DNA of 64,000 nucleotides from Chondrilla cf. caribensis (GCA_964020155.1 OZ026549.1:3275133-3339132); one strand, 5' to 3'; positions 41,079 through 51,931 are shown, counted from the stretch's first letter. The notes: generated by a model not told the origin, from the letters alone. Numbers and translations are program-made.

Positions 41079-44000
41079 GTTCGTTGTTGGGAAATCTAGG
41101 GCATTCTGACTTTCACACACCGCGTGTAAGTGTGCTTGTCCGATGGGGTAAATTTGAAGATTGTAGCTACCTCCATCGCCGAGATCGAGCGTCCGGTTTA
41201 TCATGACGTCTGGAATTCGATGCCACACCCTACTTGTAATAATAATTATGTCAACATTTTGAATACGCCCCGGTTTTGTTACGGCTTTTGTTACCAATGC
41301 TTCTATGGAGTTAGTTTCTGTTCCGTGAAATGAGGGTTAAGGTTAATTGGGTAGGTGGTAAGTTTGGAAGAATATATCGATAGCAAAATAACTTATTTAG
41401 AACCATTTTATCATAGATAATTATAATAGAGGGGGAATGGATTGGAAACGCACGTATACGAACAATAGTGACGTCAGCTGAGTCCGTGACACGACGATTA
41501 TGGCGGTTGATTTCAACGACGATTTCGCTTCGTACGTAGATTCTTCGAATTTTTGTGGTTATCGGCACCTACGAATTAGTAACAGTAACAGAGGCCATTA
41601 AAAGTTACTTTGGGGAAGTAAGATGTATAGATGTTATTTTACAGATAGAATTGTCGGTAGCACATTTGTCATAGTCGTGTAATAAAGATTTCGTGTAGTT
41701 TTTCTGGCACAGATACACTGTGTTTATAGCTACCCATACTATGAAAACTGTGATTGAGTGGGGTGAAAAGCATGCATCTATGTGTTTGAAGTGACTTTCC
41801 AGCTAAAAAATATGGGTCAAATCTTGGAAAAACGGTGTAAATTTCGTGCATGTTTGTGTAGTTTTTGCCTATATGTAGTTTACATATATTTGAAACTGAT
41901 ACTAGAATTAGTGTAGCTATATAACATTCTTGTAGTGTATTAGTAAGGATTATGGGGGGAAGAAAGTTGAGAATTTGAAGAAAGAAGAAAAATTATGGCT
42001 ACTAATTCTTTGCAGAACATCCATCAATTCTTCGGCAAATTCATCAAAATGATTGACGTTAACTTCTTGAGGAATATTATCGAGAATAATCTTCACTTTC
42101 TGGGTGGATGTTTTGCTTCGATCGGAACATTCCGAGAATTCGTCTAAAATAGATGATAGTGCACTCCTCACTAACCCACTCGCCATATTTTATCACGTGA
42201 CCGTTTCGAGCAGTCTTTTTAGTGGCATACGGGCGTTTCCAATCCATTCCCCCTCTATTATCTATGATTTTATGTACCGTACTTCATAATGAAATGATGC
42301 CATCAAAGTTATGTTAGTTAAAAAAATTACTAACACGCTGAGCATGGTTAGTAAACCATAAGCGCCCAGGCATTTATGCAAAGGTTATGGGAATCAATCA
42401 ACTAAATAAGCTGTCAAAAATAGTAACAGGAATGCGAAATGAATCAGAAATCAAACCTTTCCTTTATGTCAAAAGTATTGTATAGGATTCTTTTTCTTTC
42501 TGACCACAGTGGTGAAACAACATAACCATCGATGAATTCCTTCTCATTTTAAGAGAAAAGCATGTCCTTTGGCCCTGGATTTTTTTGAAAAGTTCATATA
42601 CAACCATAGACACTACAACCTACTTGTGTTATATATGAACATGTGTCATACGTCGTATTCAGGGACGCAGGCTCGAGTAAACTGATCGATTGAAATCCTC
42701 ATCGTCCAAGGTGAAATCAAAAGCTTGATTTTGGTGAAAAGATCCTCCTCCGTTCACTGGCTGAGATCTCGTCCCCATTCTTCCTTTGAAGATGCTAAAT
42801 CGGCTGCACGTTCTATCATACATGTATTATACAATAATATTTTTGATGTCATTTTTCATTCAATTTTATCAACTACATACAGCTCTCAGAAAAAGAGGAG
42901 TGAATGTGTCCTCCATTAACATACCTTCATCTAATCCTCCTGTGATCACAAATTCATCACCAAGGTACTACCCTGAGTTGACCGCTCTTAATAAATCCTT
43001 CATCAATCTTGTTAGAGAGGTCATGAGTGTTGGGAAAACGGTAGAAGACCTAAAGAGTATATGCATTGAACTTCTCCGTGATGTATCCTTGAATAAACAT
43101 GAAGAAATCAAAGAGTTGAGGGCATGTAGTGATGGGAACTACATCCAGTTCCTGCAGCTTTATTGGGATTCTCTCAACTGCGATCTCATGTTCAGCCTGA
43201 TTCAGCAAATGAATAATCCGAAACTGACTAGAGACTGGGAGAAGTACAGAACCCAGGTTGGGGAAGCTTGCAGAGCAACTCTGACAGAATGTAGGAGGAA
43301 TCTTCCACAGGGGAGGGTACTGCCAGCCAATCGGATTTCTGTTGGATTTCAGACAGACCAACCTCCCTTTGATGTGATGGTCCAGAAAATTCTTGATCTG
43401 AAAGATTTCCTGAAGAAGATGATGGGAATGAAAGAAGCAGATTTTGAGGGCTTTGCTAACAGTGATGTCACCCTCTTCTACACAGTTGGTAGAAACCGTC
43501 TCCCATTCCTGGTCCGCCTGTGTGCTCTACATCGTAGAACACTTCAAGAGTTCTCCATCACTATTGTGTTTGTACCAGGGGAATTTATCTATGATGTCAA
43601 TACAGACCAGGATTTCCCCTATTTTGAGGTATGTTGTTGTTCTCCGAGAATATACTCCATCACTATGAATTCTCTTGGCCATTTATGGTCAATTTAAGCA
43701 ACCTGAAAGGATGTCTAGTAATGAATAAGCAAAATTGTTTCTTAGGTCCCTGACCATTCTTGCCCATTACTGAATCTGATAGCCTATTAATAGTGGAATG
43801 AATTATGGTCAATAATTATAGGATGCGAATGGGATATTGATATAAAATGTAATGCATGCAATTTTATATTTGTTTGCAAATGTGTGCTAACTTAATAATT
43901 TCTTTTATTCCATTCTGCTCCTAGATCAATTCTCACAGTGAACAACCTCAAGTGAAAGAACTTAAAACAGAGATGTTGCAGCAATTTGAAGAATTGAAGA

Positions 44001-47000
44001 AGTCCAGAGTACGTGTTTTCTGTGACTTACATGGATAATACAGTGTAGTAGTATTAGTAGATTATAACTATGCATTGGCGTGGCAAGTGCAATAAACAAC
44101 CAATGCATACTTGGATGTACAAACTGGCTTGGTATTATGTGTCCGCATGCCCTAAATTCATAGAAGATAGCCGAGGAAGAAAGAACAGAGATGTTGCAGA
44201 AATTTGAAGAATTGAAGAAGTCCAGAGTACGTGTTTACTGTGACTTATGTAGATAATACAATATGTAATCGTATTTGTAGATTATAACTATGCATTGGCA
44301 TACTTATTGCTCGAATCTTGACAGCAAGTGCAATAAACAACCAATGCACACTTGGATGTACATACAAACTGGCTTGGTATTATGTGTCCACATGCCCTAA
44401 ATTTGAAACTCATAATTGCAGGCTAGTCCTACGTAGATAGTAGTCTCTGGCTCAAGTATCTTTTATTCTGTTAAAACAGTTTTCTAGTACCGAAAATGTC
44501 CCTCCTAGCCAGAAGGTGTTGCGCTTTCTCCTTGGACATTGTTTGTGCTAGACATTGACACAATGTCTAGCACATTCTGACACAGCCTTCAAAATGTATG
44601 ATAACTTTGAAGAATTAAAGAAGTCCAGAGTACGTGTTTTGAATTCAGCTGTCGAAGAGTAGGGTTCGTCAATTTGTCATTGGGGGTACATCGAAGTGGG
44701 CAGCCATGCTGTGTCCATTTTCCAGGACATTTGAAATAATATCAGACTATACTATTTGTGATATCATTGTACCTGCACACTGTCTATAGCAACGTTTCTG
44801 CACATAGCGCACACCTAGTATTCTAAAATGTTGAACTTGGGTCATACAATGTCATGTCAATGATTGATATATCTGACTTGATGTTCGTGTGTATATACTA
44901 ATATGTACAGGTATCAAGTGAAGATCTTCAAGATGAAATAATATCACTTAGAACAGAGATGTTACAGCAATTTGAAGAATTGAAGAAGTCCAGAGTACGT
45001 GTTTACTATGACTTACGTAGATAATACAATATGTAAAGATGTCACTCCTAGCCAGAAGGTGTTGCGCTTTCTCCTTGGACATTGATTGTGCTAGACATTG
45101 ACACAATGTCTAGCACCTTCTGAGTTTTGAAACGGCCTTCAAATGTGTTCCAACTTAATAATTTGTATGCCAATTGTTGGTCCATCAAATCAATTATTCC
45201 ATCTCCAGGAATGGGGCACGATTGTAGCATGAATCTAAGTGGCAAACACACTTTTCGATTACTCCTGTCAGCAGAAATCCCACTATAGTTGTAGACTAGA
45301 TACCTTGAGGCAATCTACACAACAATTTTGAACTTTATTGTATATTGATGTTTCGAATTCTGCTGTCAAAGAGTTTGTCAATTTGTCATTGGGGGTACAT
45401 CGAAGTGGGCAGCCATGCTGTGTCCATTTTCCAAGACATTTAAAACAATATCAGACTATAATATTATTTTTGATATCATTGTACCTACATACTGTCTATA
45501 GCGAGGTTTCTGCACATAGTGCACACCTTGTATTCTAAAATGTTGAACGTTGGTCATGCATGTCAATGATTAATATGTCTGACTCAATGTTCGTGTGTAT
45601 ATACTATTATGTACAGGTATCAAGTGAAGATCTTCAACACAAGATAACATCCCTAGATTTGAAATTGAAGGAAGAAAAAAGGGCAAAGGAGAAAGCCGAG
45701 GGAGAAAGTACAGAGATGTTGAAGAAATTTGAAGAATTGAAGAAGTCCAGAGTACGTGTTTAATGTGACTTACATAGATAATACGTATATGTAATCATAT
45801 TTTTAGATTATAACATTGGCATACTTATTGCTCGAGTCTTGAGGGCAAGTGCGAATAAACAACCAATGCACACTTGGATGTACAAACTGGCTTGGTATTA
45901 TGTGTCCGCATGCCCTAAATTCAAAACTCATAATTGCAGGCTAGTCCTAGATAGTAGTCTCTGGCTCAAGTATCTTTCATTCTGTTAAAACAGTTTTCAA
46001 GTACTGAAAATGTCCCTCCTAGCCAGAAGGTGTTGTGCTTTCTCCTTGGACATTGATTGTGCTAAACATTGACACAATGCACATTCTGAGTTTTGACACA
46101 GCCTTCAAATGTGTGCTAACTTAATAATTCTGTTTATTCCATTCTGCTCCTAGAACACTTCTCACAGTGAACAACTTCAAGTGAAAGACCTTAAAACAGA
46201 GATGTTACAGCAATTTGAAGAATTGAAGAAGTCCAGAGTACGTGTTTACTGTGACTTACATGGATAATATATGTAATCGTATTTGTAGATTATACGTAAC
46301 TATGCATTGGCGTTTTTATTGCTTGAGCCTTGAGGGCAAGTGCAATAAACAACCAATGCACACTTGGATGTACATACAAACTGGCTTGGTATTATGTGTC
46401 CACATGCCCTAAATTCAAAACTCATAATTGCAGGCTAGTTGGGTCCGACTTGATTGCGCACGACTCACCATACCAGTAAGTCCGCCAAAGGCGGCTTACT
46501 GGCTAGTATAAGATAAACCGCAAAGTTGATAATATTGTCTATAATAATACCTGAACACTACATTGTATACTCCTCAGTGCATGGTCTTTGTGTTTTGTGT
46601 AGATGACAAAGGAGTCAGTAATGTCCAGTATTTCTTCGGAGGAGATGAAGTCTGAGATACAGAGTCTCCTTGAACAAGAACCTTCCAGTGTAGCAGGATT
46701 GCAGGATAAATTGAAGCTTTTGCTAGAGGAGTGGTCCAAAGAAGATGATGTAAGTATATACTGTAATGTAGGAACATATCCAATACATTCAATATAACTA
46801 TAAGATATAATATATGTACAGACACATGGATAAAAGAACATCAATGAAATTGAGGCTCATTGACACACACACACACACACATGTACATATGTACACACGC
46901 ACACACACGCATACACAAAGTGATCATGACTTGCGTATTTACCTTCTCATGTATGCAGTCATGTAAACAGAAAACTCCTTTCCCTAACCGAAATTTCTTT

Positions 47001-49171
47001 GAAATGCACTTCGAAACTGTTCAAAAAACCATCATGGAGAGATTTGATGCACTTGTGACGAAACTAGGATGTGCAGAAAAGAAGACGTTAATGAAGGAAC
47101 TGCGCAGCATGTTCTTCAGTGAAGTGAAACCACTTCGTGAATCCTTCCAACAAGTTTACTCCAAGGTGTTTACTCCTCAGATTGAAGAAGTGGATGTGAG
47201 TTACATATCTTACACTGTTTTCAAAAACACATTTTACATGGGACTTGTTTATAGCCACATTCAGTGTATGTGTATGATATTCACCACATGTTTATATATT
47301 CAGTCATATTTAATTTAGTAACTTGACTTTTACTTTATAGAAACAAGCAGTTGAAAGGTTCAGAGAATTGTTTGATGAAAATCCTGATAGAGTGAGTTTC
47401 TATGGGAAAATATTTATAATTCATATAGCAACCACTAATAAGATTAACATTTACTACGGATGAAACTGTGACATGGACATTATAATGTGGCAGGTTTTAT
47501 CTTTGTCCACTCGGTCTCAGTATGTATGATACTTAAACTGGAGGGAAGGAGAAAGGGGGGAGGGAGAGAGGTGGGAAGTTACGTAGATTCACCTATATGG
47601 GTATGCAGACACTCGGATGAAAGATGTTTGGTGAAGTTAACTCAATGTAAGCGAATTCAGTATTCAGACCCAACCACTTGATAAAACTATGGGACTCAAA
47701 CCCACTTGATAAAACTATGGGACTCAAACCCAATTAATTAAACTGTGCCTGCTTTTTTACATTCTAGACGATCACTCCTGGCTGCTCATGTATAATAATA
47801 TCTATAGATGGACTGATTGTCAAAAAGACATGTCTAACATGATCGCTTATAGATCACAAACGTTTCTCTTTGCCAGCATGCCACTGTTATCAGCTTAAAA
47901 TGGTTATTTCTAACTACATACTGCCTACAGTTCTCCATTCCTACTGGTTCCATTGGTTCATTGAAAGAAGTGAACAGTCAGTCAAATTTGCCATTTTGCT
48001 GACATCAATCGCTGTATGATTAAATTTTGTTTTCGATTTCTATGACTTTGTATACCCCAGTATCTGGACATTGCTCTTGAAAATTAGGTTGTAATTCATG
48101 ACAATTATGCATAATTCACCAATTCAGTGTGGGATTAACATACAAAGTCAAAGTTTCTCTCAGCTCCACAATTTGAGTGTTTAACTTATGATGAAGCTAT
48201 TATTATTGCCTGTTTTGGTTGTATATTCATAGATGTTCCAAAATGATGAAATGGATCTATCCGACCAGTATTCCTTGAAGATGGTTAATCTTCCAAATTC
48301 TCTCCACGATGCCTCATCCGTCATCATAGGAAGGAACGTGCATGTTGTTGGGGGTGGAACACCTGATGCCAGATCGTTTGAAAATGTACAAGTCTACAAC
48401 ATCGACACAGGAAAGTGGAGCACACTAGGACCAGCACCTCAGTACTGGGGTGAAGCGATATCAATTGGTGATAATCTTGTGTTGATTGGGGGGAGAGAAT
48501 CATCAAATCAGAAGATAAGTAATATGGTGTCCACCTGGTTGGTGGATGAAGGAAGGTGGTCACAAATTATACCACCAATGAACACAAAGAGGATCAGACC
48601 GGGTATTCTGCAACTGAAAAAATTTGTGTTTGTATTCGGCGGGCGAAGTGAAGAGGGAGAAGATTTACTCAATTCATTTGAAGTGTTGGATATTGCAAAG
48701 AACCAGTGGATTGATGGCTGCGGGCTACTCCCTCAACCCTTGTGGTACCTCAAGTTAGGAGTGTTTGGAGACATGGTTGTTCTAACTAGTGCTAGGACTA
48801 GCCGATATACAACCACCACCAAAGCATGGACGATTCCAGTACGTGTTTTGGAAGACAGTGTCACCAATTCCTCCTCTCAGCCCTTCCAGTGGACACCTAT
48901 CGCTGATTCTCCATATCATTCATCATCTCTCCTCACCAACAGTAAACACCCTGTACTTGCTGGTGGATTCAGAGGAGACAAGGCTACTAAAGACATCTAT
49001 CGATATACATCTGACAATTGGGAGCTTGTCGGTCAACTATCTGAACCTCGTGTCAGATCATCCCTCATCACCATCAGCAGCAACTCATTTCTGGTGGTAG
49101 GTGGACACTCTGATCCAAATGATCATTTGTCCTCCATGTTGTACAGTATAGAACTGATCATGTACTCATAA
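40697..49171 (+). CDS. CARD-like - helical - coiled-coil - kelch gene (predicted model)
   Basis: Eleven exons joined at GT-AG sites: 40697-41078, 42883-43628, 43925-44008, 44164-44226, 44911-44994, 45617-45751, 46154-46237, 46603-46749, 46959-47195, 47341-47391 and 48233-49171. They sum to 2,952 bases, 983 codons plus TAA, in one frame. Order: CARD-like death fold, unknown helical/beta region, four-heptad coiled-coil repeats, helical exon, kelch propeller. No signal peptide, so a cytosolic adaptor is inferred, perhaps signalling through CARD contacts with the kelch propeller as sensor or scaffold. The weakest link is the first splice, whose donor is gttcgt; without it the CARD exon would be a separate small gene. 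Confidence 0.6.
41130..41233 (+). mobile_element. Third copy of the fold-back arm (partial)
   Basis: gtgtgcttgtccgatggggt ... gatgccacaccctac matches the last 104 bases of the right arm (40532-40635) with few changes and the same orientation. Together with the full element it brackets the CARD-like exon. Confidence 0.8.
41406..42275. mobile_element. 0.87-kb element with about 50-base terminal inverted repeats
   Basis: Ends tagagggggaatggattgga and tccaatccattccccctcta lie in inverted arms 41406-41460 and 42226-42275, one arm with a 6-base insertion. Inside is a reverse-strand open frame at 41950-42186. Intron 1 of the CARD-kelch gene in the present model. Confidence 0.75.
41950..42186 (-). 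CDS. Small ORF of unknown function inside TIR element
   Basis: 78 codons, MASGLVRSALSSILDEFSEC onward, mostly helical with KVKIILDNIPQEVNVNHFDE. No family recognised. It could be a captured exon: the ATG is well placed, and a donor could lie before the low-complexity end FFKFSTFFPP. No transposase motif. Confidence 0.35.
   Translation of the reverse strand: MASGLVRSALSSILDEFSECSDRSKTSTQKVKIILDNIPQEVNVNHFDEFAEELMDVLQRISSHNFSSFFKFSTFFPP
42883..43628 (+). CDS. CARD-kelch gene, exon 2: unknown helical region
   Basis: Acceptor atacag, then LRKRGVNVSSINIPSSNPPV, a Ser/Pro linker, then a helical stretch SFINLVREVMSVGKTVEDLK to about RRNLPQG, then VTLFYTVGRNRLPFLVRLCA and ITIVFVPGEFIYDVNTDQDF. Donor gtatgt after TTT GAG (phase 0). 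No family recognised. The frame is also open upstream to 42786, where an AT-rich stretch would read as a hydrophobic leader; I take that as intron because the acceptor is good and the phase fits exon 1. Confidence 0.7.
43925..44008 (+). CDS. Coiled-coil repeat exon 1 (28 aa)
   Basis: INSHSEQPQVKELKTEMLQQ then FEELKKSR. 84 bases, phase 0-0. Acceptor cctag, donor gtacgt. Nearly the same as the exon at 46154. Confidence 0.75.
44164..44226 (+). CDS. Coiled-coil repeat exon 2 (21 aa)
   Basis: KIAEEERTEMLQKFEELKKS then R. 63 bases, phase 0-0. Acceptor catag is preceded by few pyrimidines, so inclusion is uncertain. Donor gtacgt. Confidence 0.55.
44545..44573. repeat. Intron hairpin, copy 1
   Basis: gtgctagacattg-aca-caatgtctagcac, perfect 13-base arms. 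Exact copy at 45088-45116 and a decayed one near 46057-46080, each after gccagaaggtgttg. Confidence 0.85.
44586..44629 (+). pseudogene. Relic coiled-coil exon
   Basis: Retains AACTTTGAAGAATTAAAGAA and the gtacgt donor, but the upstream half is replaced by intron-like sequence; the only near acceptor (acacag) would shift the frame. Confidence 0.6.
44911..44994 (+). CDS. Coiled-coil repeat exon 3 (28 aa)
   Basis: VSSEDLQDEIISLRTEMLQQ then FEELKKSR. Acceptor tacag, donor gtacgt, phase 0-0. Confidence 0.75.
45088..45116. repeat. Intron hairpin, copy 2
   Basis: Same perfect 13-base arms as at 44545-44573, within a longer duplicated intron segment. Confidence 0.85.
45617..45751 (+). CDS. Coiled-coil repeat exon 4 (45 aa)
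   Basis: VSSEDLQHKITSLDLKLKEE, KRAKEKAEGESTEMLKKFEE, LKKSR. Longer version with a charged heptad insert. Acceptor tacag, donor gtacgt. Confidence 0.75.
46154..46237 (+). CDS. Coiled-coil repeat exon 5 (28 aa)
   Basis: NTSHSEQLQVKDLKTEMLQQ then FEELKKSR. Acceptor cctag, donor gtacgt. Confidence 0.75.
46475..46504. repeat. GC-rich hairpin in intron
   Basis: ccagtaagtccgcc-aaa-ggcggcttactgg: 14-base arms with one mismatch, standing out from the AT-rich intron. Possible end of a small element. Confidence 0.65.
46603..46749 (+). CDS. CARD-kelch gene, helical exon (49 aa)
   Basis: MTKESVMSSISSEEMKSEIQ, SLLEQEPSSVAGLQDKLKLL, LEEWSKEDD. Helical, phase 0-0. Acceptor tgtag, donor gtaagt. Confidence 0.75.
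46863..46917. repeat. (CA)n microsatellite
   Basis: acacacacac run with atgtacatatgtac and acgc interruptions. Confidence 0.85.
46959..47195 (+). CDS. CARD-kelch gene, helical exon (79 aa)
   Basis: SCKQKTPFPNRNFFEMHFET, VQKTIMERFDALVTKLGCAE, KKTLMKELRSMFFSEVKPLR. Amphipathic helices, family not recognised. Acceptor tgcag, donor gtgagt. Confidence 0.72.
47341..47391 (+). CDS. CARD-kelch gene, 17-aa exon
   Basis: KQAVERFRELFDENPDR, phase 0-0. Acceptor tatag, donor gtgagt. Confidence 0.65.
47392..48232. other. Last intron of the CARD-kelch gene
   Basis: 841 bases. Contains a tandem duplication at about 47668-47733 (cacttgataaaactatggga ctcaaaccc, two copies). Nothing else recognised. Confidence 0.6.
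48233..49171 (+). CDS. Kelch-repeat exon
   Basis: 312 residues to TAA. Successive kelch blades show the GG doublet and Trp: NVHVVGGGTPDARSFENVQV, DTGKWSTLGP; DNLVLIGGRES, DEGRWSQI; KFVFVFGGRSEEGEDLLNSF, AKNQWIDG; a diverged blade around VVLTSARTS; PVLAGGFRGDKATKDIYRYT, DNWELVG; NSFLVVGGHSDPNDHL. About six blades, a probable beta-propeller for protein binding. Acceptor tcatag in phase 0. Confidence 0.85.
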   Translation: MFQNDEMDLSDQYSLKMVNLPNSLHDASSVIIGRNVHVVGGGTPDARSFENVQVYNIDTGKWSTLGPAPQYWGEAISIGDNLVLIGGRESSNQKISNMVSTWLVDEGRWSQIIPPMNTKRIRPGILQLKKFVFVFGGRSEEGEDLLNSFEVLDIAKNQWIDGCGLLPQPLWYLKLGVFGDMVVLTSARTSRYTTTTKAWTIPVRVLEDSVTNSSSQPFQWTPIADSPYHSSSLLTNSKHPVLAGGFRGDKATKDIYRYTSDNWELVGQLSEPRVRSSLITISSNSFLVVGGHSDPNDHLSSMLYSIELIMYS

Positions 49172-49386
49172 CAGAGTGTATTACTGAATGCACAATGCTT
49201 ATGCATATTATTTTGTAACGTAGTGAGATTTCATTTACATCTGTTGAGCTATGCTTTAATGCTTTAATTAAGCTTCCATGTTGTAAAGGTATAGAACTGA
49301 TCATGTACTCATAACAGAGTGTGGTGTTGAATACACAATACTTATGCGTATTACTTTGTAACGAAGTGAGATTTGATTTACATCTG
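49140..49386 (+). repeat. Tandem duplication across the kelch stop codon
   Basis: gtatagaactgatcatgtac tcataacagagtgt and the following 3' flank (to about 49243) recur at about 49290-49386, with around ten changes. The second copy repeats the last coding codons but lies after the stop. Confidence 0.75.
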
Positions 49387-49460
49387 ATTATATAATAATA
49401 ATTATTATCAATAATTATATTGGTGTCTATATATATTATAATTATTGTTACGTTGTCAGG

Positions 49461-49466
49461 AATAAA
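49461..49466 (+). promoter_or_regulatory. Candidate polyadenylation signal of the CARD-kelch gene
   Basis: aataaa 290 bases after the stop codon, the first canonical hexamer downstream on this strand. Confidence 0.4.
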
Positions 49467-49551
49467 GCTATCTATAATATACGCATTATGTATATCCTTT
49501 ATTTCTTTTGTTTTTAAATACAGCTTCAAGAATAAATGATATATATAATGC

Positions 49552-49569
49552 GTATATTATAAATGTATA

Positions 49570-49640
<71 letters not shown>

Positions 49641-49677
49641 GTATATATTATATATATTATACATTTATAATATTATT
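49552..49677. repeat. (AT)n cruciform-type palindrome
   Basis: About 70 bases of alternating at flanked by tattataaatgtataatat and its complement. A second inverted pair, atacgcattatgtat / atataatgcgtat, lies just outside (49478-49555). Confidence 0.8.
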
Positions 49678-49864
49678 GAACATACATAGATGCATAATAT
49701 ATACATAAGGTCATATTATTCATGTATACATATAATACATGTATAAACATATTAAATACCTATGACAATAATGAAGAAAAGGAAAAGAAGAAAAAATAAT
49801 AAAGTTTATCATCTGTACAATCAACAGGAGGGAAAGACCCAAAAATAGCTGCAGAGTTACAACA

Positions 49865-50560
49865 TTAAATGCACACACTAATACATCGACATATCTTTGC
49901 CACAGCATCGTATTCTGCTGTGTGCCGGTTCAAATCCCATAAAAAAGATAGTGTGTGATCACCGAAAACACCTGTGGTCTTCATTGCTAATGGTATAAAG
50001 ATGTGACTATGTTGTAATCTTCCTGCTAGCAGCCTGGTTAGCCACAAGCCCAGCACCACTGCATGCCAAACTAATGTTCATAGTGGCAAAGGTGTCATGC
50101 ATGGTGATATCCCACACTAAACACCTCCCTCTGGACCAAGTAATCATTGTGAGCCCGTCTGGTCTGGAGTCATAGAGTCATCTGATGTACACAGGCTTCC
50201 AGGTTCAAGAAGGGAAGGAATGTTAATTGCTCCTAACGACCGCTTGATCAAGTCTTTGGGCCAGGAATGTCGAGGGTGCCATCCCAGACTTCTTCTGAAG
50301 CTAAGGCCATGTGTGCCCGACTCATCTACATCCTTCCTGCAGAGATGACAGGTGTGAGATGAAGACAAGGGAAGACCCAGACGAAGACCAACTGCAGTGG
50401 TAATGACAATGTTCTCCATACGTAGACCAAGGGCTGTAAAGGGGGGAGCATTGAGCCATGCACCAGACTCCTTCCCTCCAGCTGCAAGCAGTCTTGCCTT
50501 ATTCTTGGGAGAGGCTCCAGAGCGCAAGGAAGAATATTGTGCCTCTACAATGGGTTGATC
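49865..50560 (-). pseudogene. Non-LTR retrotransposon C-terminal relic
   Basis: Reverse-strand frame 50527-50144 reads GAWLNAPPFTALGLRMENIV, ITTAVGLRLGLPLSSSHTCH, LCRKDVDESGTHGLSFRRSL, a block found after reverse transcriptase in several animal elements (Cys/His cluster and R-S-x-G-x-x-x-R-H). A second frame downstream (50059-49865) continues HIFIPLAMKTTGVFGDHTLS. The frames are shifted and no RT core is present. Confidence 0.7.
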
Positions 50561-51931
50561 CCAAGACTTCTGGATCTTTGCTGCAGAGCTGCTAGAGACA
50601 GGAGTCTCAATGGGGCAGGATTACTTCCAAACCTGTAGAGCTTGGCTTGACTGGCAGAATGATATAATATATATATCATAATATGTACAGTAGGTTTCCG
50701 ATTACTTGTGCTAGACTAAGTGATGTATCTCATCCAACATATACCTCTCATGCCCTCATCAACAATATAGCATCTTCATAGTACAATATTTGCATTATGT
50801 TTTCGTACTGTACATGTGTACCTCTATAATATTATATATTATACAATAATATCATATAGTTCTTATCTATGTAATTGATTAGTAAGTACATATTAGGAAT
50901 TTATAGTTGTGATTTGTGTGATCACCAATAATTTATTGAAAATGCCTTGTGGTATGCGATATTTTGCTATTCAAAAGTAGGGACACTCCACATCAGTCTT
51001 ATACTTGCAATTGACAAAATTGGGTACCATTACATAGACCAACACAAAATGTGTCACGGAGCGAAAATGGTGAATAGCAAGTACAGTAGCTTTCAGGTCA
51101 CCAGTGATCTACCTTATCCAACTTATTCAACACCTAATCAATTGAAATGGGAACCTGGTAGCTAACAGAAAGTTGGGCATGAGAAAAATTTCAAGTGAAT
51201 AGTGTGAAGGTGGAGGTTATCATGAAACATGCTCTAAATTGATTAGGTGTTGAATAGTTATAGTTGACACCTTTCACATTCGAATTTGCATGACTACACT
51301 CAGAATTTGTCACAGAGGAGCGAAAATGGTGAACAATATGTACAGTAGCCTTCAGGTCACTAGTGATGTACCTTATCCAGCATATACCTCTCATGTGTAC
51401 ATTAACATAAACACTAATAGAATTTTCATATACATAGTACATAATTCGTATGTGTTTCTGTACTTTACATACGTATGTATACCTATAATATGTTCTTCTC
51501 CATGTAATTGACTAGTATGTACATATGAGGAATCAACACAGTCATAATTTGTGTGATCATCAATATCTTATTATACATGCATTGTGATGTGTGACATAAT
51601 ATTCTCATATATTATCAAACAAATAGAATAATATATTGAAAAGTACGGACACTCCACAATAGCAGGGAAAATTGGTACCATTGTATGGACATGATTATGT
51701 TAATGATGTGCACTCTTAGCTATTAGATATAGATAGTGCCTATAAAGAACACTTATTTTCAGAATACTAGTGTCACTCATAGTTTCTCTGTTTTGGGTGG
51801 ATGCTGCGATGGTTAACCAGTGGAGTTGGATAAATCAAAACTTAGTGAACAGAATTCACACTATTACAATGTAAAGTACATCATTGATCAACATTTAAGG
51901 ATCCACCATACCACAGAGAAGACACAGTTTC
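50561..51931. other. Intergenic repeats upstream of gene 3
   Basis: Two diverged copies of a segment (about 50700-50960 and 51300-51590: catatacctctcatg ..., tgtgtgatcaccaat ...), also related to 27660-27870 upstream of gene 2. No gene seen; consistent with duplicated 5' flanks. Confidence 0.55.
51124..51256. mobile_element. Small TIR element (copy 2)
   Basis: Perfect 20-base inverted ends, tattcaacacctaatcaatt and complement, 133 bases in all; internal sequence is alignable with 27294-27427. Confidence 0.75.

Noticed and set aside
42725..42882. Open frame upstream of the 42883 acceptor that would give a hydrophobic leader to exon 2 of the CARD-kelch gene.
   Set aside because: The stretch is AT-rich like an intron, and splicing from the CARD exon in matching phase explains the frame better. 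It remains an alternative start if the CARD splice is disproved.
48324..48563. Reverse-strand open frame in the kelch exon.
   Set aside because: Antisense shadow of a well-supported coding exon.
49925..49940. ggttcaaatccc resembles a tRNA B box.
   Set aside because: No A box or cloverleaf around it; it lies in the reverse-strand non-LTR relic (WDLNRH).
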